Shown here: positions 46,101 through 57,370 of the stretch, in pieces | Layout: each line of letters opens with the position of its first letter | Numbering within the stretch: position 1 is the first letter of the stretch | From: Stemphylium vesicarium | Taxonomy: Eukaryota; Ascomycota; Dothideomycetes; Pleosporales; Pleosporaceae | Reading direction: 5' to 3' | NCBI GenBank assembly: GCA_004380135.1 | Contig: QXCR01000004.1 | Location: 310,001-374,000 of the forward strand | Length of the DNA: 64,000 nucleotides | The notes under the pieces: generated by a model | What the model saw: only the letters and a program-made list of their open reading frames with translations | What the model was told of the DNA's origin: nothing | Database searches by the model: none | Translations under genes and position numbers: made by a program

Positions 46101-48151
46101 GGGTTTTCCGCGCCTCTTCAAACAAAAGACGGAGTTGCCGTTCAGCTTCTCCGACCCATTTGCTCAAGGCGTCGGCACCTTTGCGCATGTAGAAAGTGAC
46201 CTTCTGCCCGTGTGTACTGACACTGGAAGCGAGAGCTCGAGCAAGAAGCGTTTTACCAGTACCGGGCGGACCGTGGAACAGAACGCCTCGCGGCGGTGTA
46301 ATCTTGAAGCGTGTGAAGACTTCCGGATACAACAATGGAAGCATGACCATCTCCTTGAGCTTGTTGATATGATCATCGAGACCACCGACTCCGTCGAAGT
46401 TGACATTAGGGTCAACTCCCAGAGGGTCAGAATCTGCGAGGGCCTTCTTGTCCTTGACTTTACCAAGGTTTGCTGGGCCACCACCAGAAGCTTGTTGAGG
46501 GTCTGCGTTGTGGGATTGGGGGAAGCCGAAGGCAGGGGCAGTCGCCGTGGTTGGAGTCATGCCAATCATACCGCCAGCTGGCTTAGGCATCTTCTGATTC
46601 TCGTCCTCGCTGCTGTCAGAATCACCACCCGCCGCGCCCATTCCGGCTTCGACACCACCACCGAAGGGGCCCTGACTGCGCCAAAGACTCTTGTACGTGG
46701 ATCGGCCACCCCTTGCCCGAGGCCTCTCAGCAGCCGGTGGATCATCGTCATTGTCAAACATCGTGTTCTGCTCTGGCCGAACGACACGGTAATCCACCCC
46801 TGCGTTGCGGGCCCGACGCTTGGGCACTGCATCATAGGCCAGATCATTGTCAGGCTTTTGACGAGTCATTCTCCGTCTCTTGTTGTATTCCAGGTCCTGG
46901 AGTTCGTCTTGTAGTTCATCCTGATCCAATCCTGACTCTTCAGATGACGAGTTGCGCCGGCTGCGCTGAGACTGGCGAGTCTTCCCCCGGAGCCGGGTTG
47001 ACCGTCTTCCCGAGCCCGATGCGCTCTCTGAGGCGGAAGCCTTACCATTATCGTGATCGGACTCTGACAGTTCTTCTTCCTTCTCGTCCTCGGCTGGAGG
47101 TTCAAAGTCGCTGCTCTCGTCGGCGCCCCGTTTACGTTTGGATGATGCAGCGCGCTTCTGAGAGGAGTTGTTAGTTTACGTACATTAACCAAGGGGTAAG
47201 GAGCCGTCATACCCTCAGACTGCGGCCGCCGCGAGTGACGGGACCTTCTTCGTCGGAGTCTTCAGCAGCACCTTCGTCGTGCTGGGATTCCTGAATGACG
47301 CCCTCCATATCCTCCTCGTCCTCGCCCTCAGCATCATCCTCCTGAGCGTCTTGAGTAGGTGAGCTCTCCTTGCTCGCCTCGACTTGGGTCTCCGTACCAG
47401 CGAGAATGGCGTCGAGAGGCCCAGGGCTCTCATCGCGGATCATTGACGTTTCTTGAGAGGCTTCCATGATAGCGCTGGGATGCTCGATTTTTGGGCCTTT
47501 GCCTCCTCTCGTTGCGCGCGCCACGGGCTCAGGACTGCGGGTTCCTTTACGGACGACGTTGGTGTGCTTGCCCGAGTCGGAGAGGGCGATGATGGGCTCT
47601 TCTACATCATGCGACAAACGGCTACTACGCCGCGTTCCATGGACCTCTGGTGTTCTTCCGCGCGCGAGGGACTTGCTACCTGTGCGAGTGCGCAGGTTGC
47701 GGCCTGGGGCGTGGTCGGGCATCTTCAACTTCACGATGAGCGAAGGCTTCTCGACTTGTTCGATCGAGGGCTGGGCGCGGCGGCGCGAGGCGGGCTTGGG
47801 CGAGTCGTCTTCTGATGGCGTATCTTCGATTTCGTCCTCGCTCTCCTCGTATTTGATCTGTTTCTTGGTGGCGCGACGCACGCTTCTGCCTGTCGCGGGA
47901 TTGATCTCAGGCTCCTCCGATTCGGAGCGCTCTGTGAAGGAATCGTCCGATTCAATCTCGTCGTCGTCGTCGATGTCGGAACCGCCGTATGCGCGTCGCT
48001 GGCGCTTGGAAGGCCTCTTTTTAGCTCCTGGGGTGCCCCGATTACGGCGCCGTTGGGGTGCTGCGCGTTTTTCCGAGTCGTCGTAATCAAAATCGTCCGG
48101 GTCGGATGCGTTGGGATCGATGTCGAACTTGCGCTTCGCTCGGCTAGACAT
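43168..48151 (-). CDS. YTA7: Bromodomain AAA ATPase, Yta7/ATAD2 (ANCCA) type
   Basis: 1642 residues in two exons: 48151-47213 and 47157-43168. An acidic and basic low-complexity N-terminus of about 450 residues is followed by the first AAA module with Walker A GPPGTGKTLLARALA (about 607), Walker B IIFFDEIDG (about 668) and the arginine-finger stretch NRPDSVDPALRRPGRFDREF. The second AAA module is degenerate (ISGLQGMGQQYLG). A bromodomain lies at about 1160-1270 (LDLGTIEKRLSNGYYKRPAD, LVKDARTFGDAERTLKGNEM). Yta7/ATAD2 proteins are nuclear hexamers that remodel or evict H3-H4 on chromatin and limit silencing spread. A second intron of 84 bp (43620-43703, GTACGC...ACACAG) is possible: it is stop-free and in frame, and removal would shorten the Ser/Pro-rich tail by 28 residues. 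Confidence 0.94.
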
Positions 48152-49963
48152 GGGGACTTGTTGCGGTGAAGGCTATTGCGTTCCTGGGGATGCTGTGAGT
48201 GAAGGGGACCCGGTGCGTCACAGGGAAAGCGCACTTACACCGCCTGGATGGGGGGTTTTGTCGAGTCTCACGATAACATTAGTAGCAGGGAATGATCTCC
48301 TGCATGTGCGACGATGATGCCGAGAGTGCGCGCGATGCTACCCGGGGGCGTTGCGCGGACGTGTTGTTGTGAATGGGTGGAGCGCAGACCGGATGCGCGA
48401 TGCACGAACAATGAGCGCCTAGAAACGGGCGCAAGCTGTGAAAGTATGAATGGCTGTCTTTTGCGATGCCACCGGGAGGCTAAGCTGTCTTACTAGACAG
48501 ACGTGGTCGGAGGGATGTGGGTGATGGGGGAACGCAGTGCTGGAGTTCGTCCACCTAATGTTGCTTAAGCGCGCTAAAAACCCAACACGATTTTAGATCA
48601 AGGAACGCTTTTCAGATGCAACAACCACGACAACAGCGAAACGCTTTCTTTCCCAACTATAACCAATTCAAAATGCATCTAAAACCCCAGAAAAATACGC
48701 AAATCCCCTCACAAAGCAGTTTCCGCAAATTTTCGGGAGTCTCTCGAGATGCCTACGACCGCTATTCGATCTCTTTCTTTTCCTCTTGCAGCTCTTCCTG
48801 CTGTCGGTTCCTGCATGATCGCCATGCGGCTCTAAAAGCTTAACGCGTTTAGAGCTTGCTGGCATGTGTGGGGAAGAGCTCGCCATGCACGTGCGCCACG
48901 TGCCGGGACGACTCCATCAAAGCGAACCCCCCTAAGTAGCAATACCACTGACGTATCATGCCTAGTGCTATTTCGCGTTTCTGGAACTGATTGAACTGTT
49001 TTCACTACAACTATACTGGCGCCAAAGTCTATGAAATGACTCTTGCGCTGTGTGCATTTTGATAGCCCATGTGCTGCGATGAGAATGGGTTTGCCTCAAG
49101 CCTTTTGATACAGTCTCCGGCTTTTAACTATGAGATGTGCGGTGGGCGCATGTCTGCCGCGTTTGTGGTAACATGCATGTGCGTCGAAGCGCGGTGGTGT
49201 TGTGTTCCTAAGGTTGCGACGAACATCGCAACCAAAAAACGCAGCATACATTGCGCACAATCCTAACATACTTTAGCTCGATAGACCAATACAGAAGCTG
49301 CACAGAATCAAAGAATGTACTTCTACGTACAGTGTTTAATGGAAGGTCTGTGTTGGTACCATATTTCCCCGTGCGTGTGGATTATTGCGTGATGCCACAT
49401 TTTGGCACCCGCATTGCACTTCTTATAACAGTCAGTCACATTCTCAGAATCACCAATCAGTGCACCCAAGAGATATACATCTTCGTCAGAATCCTAGTCC
49501 TTGCGCGACAATGCTTTATCAACTTATTCCAAGGGTCTGCACCTCATCCTCCGATGGGTTACACGCCCTTCACGCTTTACACGCTATAAGCGCGCAGAGT
49601 TTCCGTCGGAGAGCCACCAAAAAGGCTATACAGAAGCAAAGAGCTCCTTCAAAATCAGCTTTATTGTAGTGCAAAGCTCTTGAAAAAAGAGATTTCACGT
49701 TATTACGCTGTGAATGAACATTCGAGATCGTCTCCGAGTTGCTCGCCATCATCTCGTCAGCAAAACCCGAACCCCGCATTTTGGTCATAGCTCTCCAGAA
49801 CGTCATAGGCTGAAGCAGCTCCGCCAACCCCATCCGAGAAATAGTCGACGAGCAATTGACATCTAGAGGCAGATTAGACTCGACTTATTTCCACGTGTGC
49901 CGCCCTTAGACCGGGCGAGTCCGTAGTAGTTTATAATCCATCCTCATACCCACCAGAGACAGC
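48152..49963. other. Divergent intergenic region Yta7-like / SSADH
   Basis: About 1.8 kb. Contains two closely spaced CACGTG boxes (own entry). Short frames such as 48616-48843, 49069-49266 and 49251-49589 show no motifs and I do not support them as genes. Confidence 0.5.
48888..48902. promoter_or_regulatory. Two CACGTG E-boxes 9 bp apart
   Basis: CACGTG at 48888-48893 (context GCACGTGC) and again at 48897-48902. CACGTG is the core bound by Pho4/NUC-1, Cbf1 and other bHLH factors. The pair lies about 740 bp upstream of the Yta7-like start and about 1060 bp upstream of SSADH. Function is inferred only from the motif. Confidence 0.45.
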
Positions 49964-51718
49964 ATGCGCTCTTTCGTAACTGCCACTCGATCAATTGCAC
50001 GACAACCAACATACAGCAACAATTTCCAAAGAAGGACACTACCGTCAATTGTTTTGAGAGGATACGCAAACATGGGTCACTCAGTCCCGCCTGTGTGTCT
50101 ACACCTCTCATAGATGACTGCTGTCACCATGCTAATTTTTGACAAAGCTTAACGACAAGTCTCTTCTGAAGAGCCAGACATATGTCAACGGAGAATGGAT
50201 AGACGCGAAGTCCGGAAAGACCTTCGAGGTCCATGGTAAGTACTTCATTCTGTCTGGTACGGCCCCTCTCTAATGCCTTGCAGATCCGGCAACAGGCAAG
50301 GTCATTGGTACGATGCCTGAGATGGATCGCACCGATACTGAAGCTGCTATTGCTGCCGCATCAGCCGCCCTTCCTTCCTTCCGCAAGACAACCGGCCGCG
50401 AGCGTTCCCGTATGCTACGAAAATGGTACCAGCTCATGATCGATAACGCGGAGGACCTGGCCAAGCTCATAACATGGGAGAATGGAAAGCCCATGGCAGA
50501 TGCAAAGGGAGAGGTGAACTACGCTGCGAGTTTCTATGAGTGGTTCGCAGAAGAGGCGCCGCGCATGTACGGAGCCACCATCCCAGCCTCAGTAGCTGGA
50601 AACAGAGTTTTCACTATCAAGGAGCCAGTTGGTGTTGTTGGATTGATCACACCGTGAGTATACAAGCATGGTTGAGAGAAGATGTGTCTAACACGTCCAG
50701 ATGGAATTTTCCAGCCGCAATGATTACACGGAAAATCGGACCTGCTCTAGCAGCTGGCTGCACAGTAGTAGCAAAGTCTCCTGGCGAGACTCCATTCACA
50801 GCCGCTGCTCTTGCTGAGCTTGCGCACCGCGCAGGCATTCCAAAGGGCGTGGTCAACTTTGTCACAGCACTCAAAAACACACCAGAAGTTGGCGAGACTA
50901 TCACATCAAGCAAAACCGTCAAGAAAGTTTCATTCACAGGCTCTACTGGTGTAGGAAAGCTTCTAATGAAGCAATCTTCAGACACATTGAAGAAGCTCTC
51001 TTTTGAGCTGGGTGGAAACGCACCCTTCATTGTCTTCGACGACGCCGATCTTGAAACCGCTATCAATGGAGCGATCACGTCTAAATTCCGTTCTTCGGGT
51101 CAGACCTGTGTATGCGCCAACAGGATCTACGTGCAGTCGGGCATCTACGACGAGTTCTGCACTAAGTTCACAGAAAAGGTCAAGCAGTTCAAGGTCGGTG
51201 GTGGCTACGAAGAGGGCATCACACATGGCCCCCTCATTCATGACCGTGCGGTATCAAAGGTAGACGAGCATGTTCAAGACGCTGTCAAGAACGGCGCCAA
51301 GATCTTGCACGGTGGACAGAAGCTCCCCGATCTCGGAGAGAACTTCTACCAGCCTACAGTCCTCCGCGACATGACCAAGGATATGCAGCTTGCCAAAGAC
51401 GAGACTTTCGGACCTGTAGCCGGTCTCTTCCCCTTCGAGACCGAAGCTGACGTTGTCAAGCTCGCTAACGCAGCTGACGTTGGACTGGCTGGCTACTTCT
51501 TCAGTAAGGATATCCAGAGAGTTTACAGGGTGGCTGAGGCGTTGGAAGTTGGCATGGTTGGTGTCAACACTGGTCTCATATCAGATGCCGCCGCGCCTTT
51601 CGGTGGTGTAAAAGAATCTGGGTTTGGAAGGGAAGGAAGCCATCTGGGTATTGAGGAATACATTGTCACGAAGACTATCACGATGGGCGGCAATGGTCAG
51701 CCGCTGCAAGGCGAATAG
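49964..51718 (+). CDS. Succinate-semialdehyde dehydrogenase (NAD(P)+)
   Basis: 534 residues in four exons: 49964-50092, 50148-50235, 50284-50653, 50701-51718. The Arg/Ser-rich first ~37 residues could be a mitochondrial targeting peptide; an internal Met at about residue 38 (MGHSVPP) could give a cytosolic form. The aldehyde dehydrogenase fold shows ITPWNFPAAMITRK across intron 3, FTGSTGVGK, catalytic Glu in FELGGNAP (about 297) and catalytic Cys in SGQTCVCANR (about 331). The SGQTCVCANR and ETFGPVAGLF signatures and the end GIEEYIVTKTI place it with GabD/UGA2 enzymes, which oxidise succinic semialdehyde to succinate in the GABA shunt. All phases agree. The Cys-x-Cys pair is typical of redox-regulated SSADH. 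Confidence 0.94.
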
Positions 51719-52271
51719 AAAGCCTGTTTCGTAGCATAATCATGCGAATTTACAACCCAACATCAGCCTCGACTCTTGAACAAACATTCGTGAACGCAGA
51801 GCACATCTGCCCTCTGTGAAAGGCAGTCATTCTCGCACCGGGACAGTGTAGGATGTGCTAGCGTGGCAGGTTCGTGAAGACGTAGTCTAGCGCAACGCGT
51901 ACCCCCAATCCGTGAACCCTGTCAAGATACCCGGCGTGCTCATTTGCTTTCCTTGGTGAGAAGAACGCCCAAGCTGAGCGACTGGAAGCTAAAAGGAAAG
52001 CACTGACGAAACAATAGCTCGCCATTTAGCCATCTGAGTTACTCCGGCGACGAAACTTGGCCTATTTGTATTCGGACTGCATCGTTGCTCTTTCGAATCA
52101 CTTCCGGTGCCGCTTCCGACCATTCCGACCGGAACAATTCGCTTTCGACCCCTTTGCCCCTCGGTTGCCCGCATCCGCATAAGAGAAGTCGACACGACAA
52201 GCCCCATTGCAAAGAACACTAAGATCGTACCTAAATTTCGAATATCTTAATTGCTGCTACCAGCGATTACA
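51719..52271. other. Gene-free stretch downstream of SSADH
   Basis: SSADH 3' flank and the likely promoter of the gene at 52272. The minus frame 51989-52219 shows nothing recognisable. Confidence 0.5.
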
Positions 52272-53366
52272 ATGGCGGACGTACACCACGAACATTCGGG
52301 CATTGATGCTGTGTCTGAGGATGACACCCGCCAGGCTCAGATCGCGACGCCTAGTCCAGTCCCCTCCTACAAAAGCGTGAAATCGGGTGTTCGCAATCAG
52401 AGTCGAGAATAGTACACGAACAAACGCCACAAACGGAGGGGATAGCGCCGGCAGGCAGCCAGACCTACATGTTATCTAGCATCCATGCAGCAGAGCCCAT
52501 CAATCTTTGCCCAGCAACAATCGTCCGCCGGCAACAAGCGAAAATGCTCCATGCCCGAGATGAGGATGGGGATGATACCATGGATTCGCCTCCGCCAACC
52601 AAGCGTACCCACTACACCAGAGCTTGCCGTTCGGTGTCGCCCAGGAAAGCCAACGCCGCGCCCTCCTCTGTTCGAGCGACCCCCTCTATCGACCCCGTAT
52701 ACGGTCTTGACAAGAGAGATATGACTCCCGGTTCGAAAGCACTGCTCGGGCCAGGTGAAGGATTCTTCCCTATTGGCAGGGAGGAGAGAGACCGGGGAAT
52801 GGGGTTTGGACCACGAGGAGGTGGCGAGGGAGATTCATTGAAAACTGCATCCACCATGAGGGAGCCTTCGCCCGATGGAGGGATGCAGGCTAATCAATCC
52901 ATCCATGCGCCACAAAATACGCAACCTGGCCCAACAAGTACATGCTCGATTCCTGAGCAATACGACGTTCGCGTCATCTGCAGGCCTAGGGGCGATGGGC
53001 TGTTGACAGAGCCACAGAAAGAGGCACTCGGGAAGGTCCACGGCCATGTAGAAGAGGTTCTCAAGGGCCAGCGGAAGCCTTTCGGTATGCTACAGAGGAT
53101 TCGAGAGGACCTTCCATTATTTTACATTCACAGTTCTGCCAATAAAGGTTTTGACGGGTTACAGAAGGAAATTAAGGCTCGGTATGCCGAACAAACCATT
53201 CCCCGAGATTGATCTCGACAACTTAAACAAGGCGGGCGTCTTGACTGCTTCCTTGAATCAGTTCAACGAGATCCTTGCGGGTCTGGGTGTAACGAGTCGA
53301 TATGTCGCCAGTGGTGGTAACATTCTGGCTATTCAGGAGAAGGCTACAGGTCATCGTTACACTTGA
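52272..53366 (+). CDS. Unrecognised protein, disordered N-terminus, conserved-looking C-terminus
   Basis: I do not recognise this protein. A phase-consistent model of 325 residues has exons 52272-52386, 52455-53084 and 53134-53366. Intron 1 has a weak donor (GTGTTC); intron 2 is GTATGC...TTCACAG. The first two thirds are Pro/Ser/Gly-rich with DEDGDDTMDSPPPTKR and several SP/TP sites, so probably disordered. The last ~70 residues (MPNKPFPEIDLDNLNKAGVL, SLNQFNEILAGLGVTSRYVA) look folded and have the regular composition of a conserved domain. If intron 2 is not used, the middle exon ends in TIPRD and the C-terminal part is lost by frame change. It could also be two overlapping fragments of a frameshifted gene. 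No membrane segment or signal peptide is visible. Confidence 0.55.
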
Positions 53367-53969
53367 TTCAGTATGTATGACCGGAGAGACATGTTACGCA
53401 GGACCGCTGGCCGTTTGCTGTCTTTCACCCCTTCTTTACAGTTTTCTTCTTCCCTTCTCTTTTCAAAAGTTGTTCTCTAGCCTGGATGCATGGCTACCAT
53501 GTATAAATATGCTGCTCGTCGATGGTGAATTGTGCATATTGTCAGAGGAACATACGGGCGCTCGTCAAATACTCGTTTTAATTTACTTCAATTGACCATA
53601 TTCAACACGCTTCATTCGATGTTCTGGAGGACTTTGCATGTGACTTGGTATTTCATGCGCAAGATGCGAAGACGCTTCCAAGGCTGGGGCCTCAAGGGTG
53701 CGCCGCTAGACTACACTAAGACTGAGCTCAGGCCAGCTGCGCCCAAGGACCTTCGATGTTGATAGCGGGGCCTGATCATTTGCATCTTCACCAAAACCGA
53801 ATATCGATCAGACACACATTGAAATCATGACGTTAAGGTCATCATGGAAAATTGTTCATTTTCATGCCAGTTCACCCAGCACTATCGTTGGATACATACG
53901 TGAGGTGCCGAATGTAATGCCCCGCGCCATAACCCAGGAATGCTAGAAAAGACCCACCAAAAACACCCT
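53367..53969. other. Gene-free stretch between convergent genes
   Basis: 3' flanks of the unrecognised gene and of RPS2, about 600 bp. The forward frame 53532-53762 ends with a short basic stretch (RRRFQGWGLKGAPLD) but has no supporting features; a small spliced gene cannot be excluded. Confidence 0.4.
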
Positions 53970-54861
53970 CTAGTACCTCTTGCCCTCACGGAGAATGTCG
54001 CTGTACTCCTCGAGCGGTGAGGGGCGGAGGGTGTTCTCTTTCCACAGGTTGGGAGTGAGGAAACCGTAGGTGTGGGCGACGGCGACGAAGGTAGCCTTCA
54101 GGGTGTTCTCAAGAGTCTTGGTAGAACCGGAAGAGGCAGTGTAGGCGTCGGCGATACCAGCCAACTGCAAGAGACGCTTGACGGCGGGCGAAGCGACAAG
54201 GCCGGTACCACGGGGAGCAGGAATGAGACGGACGGTGACGGAACCGCACTTTCCGCTCTCCTTGGTGGGGAGGGAGTGAGGCTCACCGAGGTTGGTACCC
54301 CAGTAACCTCTTCGGATGGGGACGACGGAGAGCTTGGCGATGATGATGGCGGCGCGGATGGCAGTTGCGACTTCCTTGGAGGTCTTGATACCGAGACCGA
54401 CGTGACCCTCGGAGTCACCGATGACAACGATGGCCTTGAAGCGGGTACGCTGACCGGCACGGGTCTGCTTCTGGACGGGCTTGATCTTCATGACCTCGTC
54501 CTTGAGCTTGGGAAGGAAGAAGTCGACGACCTGGTACTCCTTGATGGGGAGAGAGTGAAGATAGCTGCCTGTTGTCAGCCCGAATTCTTCACGAATTCTG
54601 TTGTCCTAGTGAACATACATCTCCTCCATGCTCTTGATCTTGCCAGCCTTTACGAGACGGCCGAGTTTGGTGACGGGCTGCCATTCCTTCTCCTGTACCA
54701 ATTGTCAATTTCCTGCAATAATCCCTTCATCGATTGTTTGTGCGTACTTCAGACTTTCCGCCACGGCGGCCACGGCCACGTCCGCGACCACGTCCACGGT
54801 CACCACCGCGGTCTCCACGAGAACCGAATCCGCCGCGAGCGGGGGCAGGAGCGTCAGCCAT
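53970..54861 (-). CDS. RPS2: 40S ribosomal protein uS5 (RPS2)
   Basis: 260 residues in three exons: 54861-54748, 54692-54619, 54564-53970. The N-terminus is the RG-rich tail typical of eukaryotic uS5 (RGRGRGRGRRGGKSEEKEW), then SLPIKEYQVVDFFLPKLKDE and the S5 RNA-binding domain QTRAGQRTRFKAIVVIGDSE with GHVGLGIKTSKEVATAIR. The C-terminal domain includes APRGTGLVASPAVKRLLQLA. It sits at the mRNA entry site of the 40S subunit and affects decoding accuracy. The RG tail is a known substrate of arginine methylation in the family. Intron 2 has donor GTATGT right after an AT dinucleotide; the join restores I-Y-L-H-S-L-P. Length matches yeast Rps2 (254). Confidence 0.97.
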
Positions 54862-55397
54862 TTTGTATGTCGGGTGGGGTATACGGCTGCTGAGTCTGAA
54901 ATTAGCAACGATTCAAAGGTAATAGAAGGTTTGGGGCTGAATACAATTTGGGTATTTCCTGGTGTTGTCGCGAAGTCGGTCAAGTCGCAATTCGGGCTTC
55001 GTGAATTTCGACCTCAAGCGACTGTGTGCCGCTAGTCCCTAGTGGGTTTAGCGCCGGGTGTAGGATGTCCCAGCCAGGGCTGGCTCCAACACGCCCGGCG
55101 AGTGTCTGGGTACGCAATCTTGGTCGCTGCCATTTGGCTCATGAATTCAGTTACATTCTTCATCTACCTATACGTTGGTTTCTGCGGTTATCATGAAGTA
55201 TTATGATGCACACTCCTTGATTCTGCATCGTAACATGTAGGTGTCGCGAGACTTTACACTACACTCTTTCTGTAATTTCATATCAGAATATGGGGTCTTC
55301 AAGTGGCTGTGAGTGTATTCATGATGTGTTTTAATTCGGTGTTGAGAGGTATAGTTGTCCAGAGGCATTGTAATGCTTCCTTGCATCTTCCCCGTTA
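54862..55397. other. RPS2 upstream region up to the transposon
   Basis: RPS2 promoter and leader, about 540 bp, without other recognisable features. It ends at the TA dinucleotide flanking the transposon (55396-55397). Confidence 0.55.
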
Positions 55398-57210
55398 ACG
55401 TGTTCTATCAGTCATCCACCAAAATCAGTCATCCGGCAGCCCCACCAAAATCAACGCGACGCTCTGCTTAATAGCTCCACAATAATATAAGATAATAGGA
55501 TAGAATTTTACTATTAGCTAGTCTATTACTGCCTACATTGAGTCCGCGTGTGCCCTTGAATATGACACTTGCTACACGTTGGTGGTGCGCGCTGACGTCC
55601 CTGAGTAGCCTGAGCCTGTTCTCCCTCCGCGACCACCCTTTCTGCCTCTGCAGCGAGCTGCTGGCCTTGCTGCACCTGTAGGGCTCCTCCACGAGCTATA
55701 TACTGACGCCGCTGGCCTTTCTTACGCTGCTGGCGCTCACTAGCTGTACATAGCTTCTTAACCTCCTCTGTAAGTACAGTCGCTGAGTTCATCGCAAGCT
55801 GACAACCTTTGACGAGCTGGCGAATAGCTTGGCTTATTGGGCTCTGTGACTGGCGACGAAGGAGGTCCTGTACGCGACGAGCCTGCTGCTGGAGCTGGGC
55901 TACCGTACGCGGTGTCTTTGCTGTCCATGCGACGTTGTTATCTGCTATTGTCGCTGATGGAGATGGCGTCCGGACGACAGTAAGCGACAACAGAACGCGG
56001 TCTGGACAGGGAGGGATAAGCCCTGTCGCCTGGAAGCCGGCCTGGATACTCTGCTGCGTGAACACTGTCGGCCGGATCCGTGCATAGATCGTGAGGAAGT
56101 CTATCTTGTCAACGTGGTAAATGCCTTGGCGAGCGAGCTTCTGGATCTCATAGCCGTACGCTCGCTTGAGCGGCGAGAAGCAGCTTACATCAAGCGGCTG
56201 CAGGAGGTGAGAGGTATGAGCTGGCATGCAGAGAGTGATAATCTCGTTCTCTGTACAGTACTGGTCAAACTCAGGCGTGGCGTGGCTGCTATGGCCGTCT
56301 AGGATAAGGAGACGGTAGACTCCACGCGTACGAGACGCTGTATGTCTGTTAAAGTGCTTTACCCACTCTACGCCGAGCTCATCTGTCGTCCAGCCGCTGT
56401 CTGATACAGCGACTACCCAGTCTAGCGGGAGGTGTTGATACCAGCTAGCCTGGTGGAGCTTACCAGACAGGATCACGAAGGGCGGAAGACACCAGCCAGA
56501 CGCGTTGATACACCCAATTGTCGTCACCCAGTCTGTTGCCTGGCTGTACGACAGTAGAGCGACCTACTGTATCTGAGCTTATAACTACTTTTCACGTAGC
56601 TACAACGCCCATCATAAAGCCAGTTTCATCGAAGTTGTAGATGTCTGTGTCCTGAATGCCGTACGCCTGGCGCGTCTCCTCTACGAGCTTGAACCACGCT
56701 GCGATAGCCACAGGATCCTCAGAGCGGGCGCACTGGCTGTGGAACTTCCTATTCCACTTTGTCTGGAGCTCGGGTTGGCTGTCGACGAAGCGCGACACCC
56801 AGCACTTCCCTACGGGTAGAGGAGGTGGGTCTTGGCCGCGGCCAGCGAATAGAGCGTCTGCCATTCGTCGTACATCGATGGCCTGAGGCGGAAAGCCTCA
56901 TCGATCAACCTCTAGGATCCACTGCACCAGAGACTGCTCCTCGGTAGTTGATAGCTTGCGGTTAACTGATGCAGTCTCGTGTTTAGGTTGGGTACCTTGA
57001 AGCCGGCGTTGGAGAGTTGTACGAGGGATAGAGTATAGCTGTGATGCTTTACGCTGGCTTGTAACGCGTTTCGCGTGAAGCGCACGCAATGCTAGAAGAA
57101 TTCTACCCTCGCGAGAGGGCGATAGAGGACGTTGTTGTCCAGTCATGGTCGTTGGCGCAGACGGAGTCGCGATGATTTGGTTGGGTGGCCCGGTTACTAG
57201 TGGAACACGT
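55398..57210 (-). mobile_element. Fot1/pogo-type DNA transposon, about 1.8 kb, degenerate
   Basis: The ends are inverted: left ACGTGTTCTATCAGTCATCC, right (read inward) ACGTGTTCCACTAGTAACCG, each directly flanked by TA (55396-55397 and 57211-57212), the target duplication of the Tc1/mariner-pogo superfamily. Near the left end a short unit containing GTCATCC and CCACCAAAATCA is present twice. The element is filled by one transposase frame on the minus strand (57146 down to 55526). The size of 1813 bp is close to the usual ~1.9 kb of Fot1-like elements. It carries at least two nonsense codons and one frameshift, so this copy is not autonomous. The TIRs differ at several of 20 positions, suggesting an old insertion. 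Confidence 0.9.
55526..57146 (-). pseudogene. Transposase of Fot1/pogo type (DDE superfamily) with zinc knuckle, disrupted
   Basis: The reading order is an N-terminal psq-type HTH (SQRKASQLYSIPRTTLQRRL), a CENP-B-type HTH (TTEEQSLVQWILEVDR and CWVSRFVDSQPEL), then the catalytic domain with Asp in YNFDETGFMMG, RLLILDGHSSHATPEFD and LLQPLDVSCFSPLKRAYG. The C-terminus has a CCHC zinc knuckle, CSKCHIQGHTRTQC. Breaks: TGA at 56898-56900 after EVDR, TGA at 56592-56594 after VVAT, and a one-base frame change between about 56550 and 56590 before TTIGCINASGWCLPP. The remaining frame 56527-55526 (333 codons) is open. Family proteins cut and paste at TA; this copy could only move with help from an intact relative. 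Confidence 0.9.
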
Positions 57211-57370
57211 TAGTTGCGATGGTCGGGCTGACTAAGACACCTCCGGAGGCGCATGACTCGTTCACATGCGCGAGGTATCAGTGATATCACACAGCCAACC
57301 CAACAGCAGGTTTCAACAGCTTGACTGCGGCTCTGCTACAATCGATAAAATATTATTATGGTCAAGCAGC

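Noticed and set aside
46099..48086. Forward frames of 271 and 206 codons opposite the Yta7-like gene
   Set aside because: They mirror the AAA module and the acidic N-terminus of the gene on the other strand, without splice sites or motifs of their own.
54072..54893. Forward frame of 273 codons opposite RPS2
   Set aside because: Gly/Asp-rich shadow of a highly biased ribosomal-protein gene.
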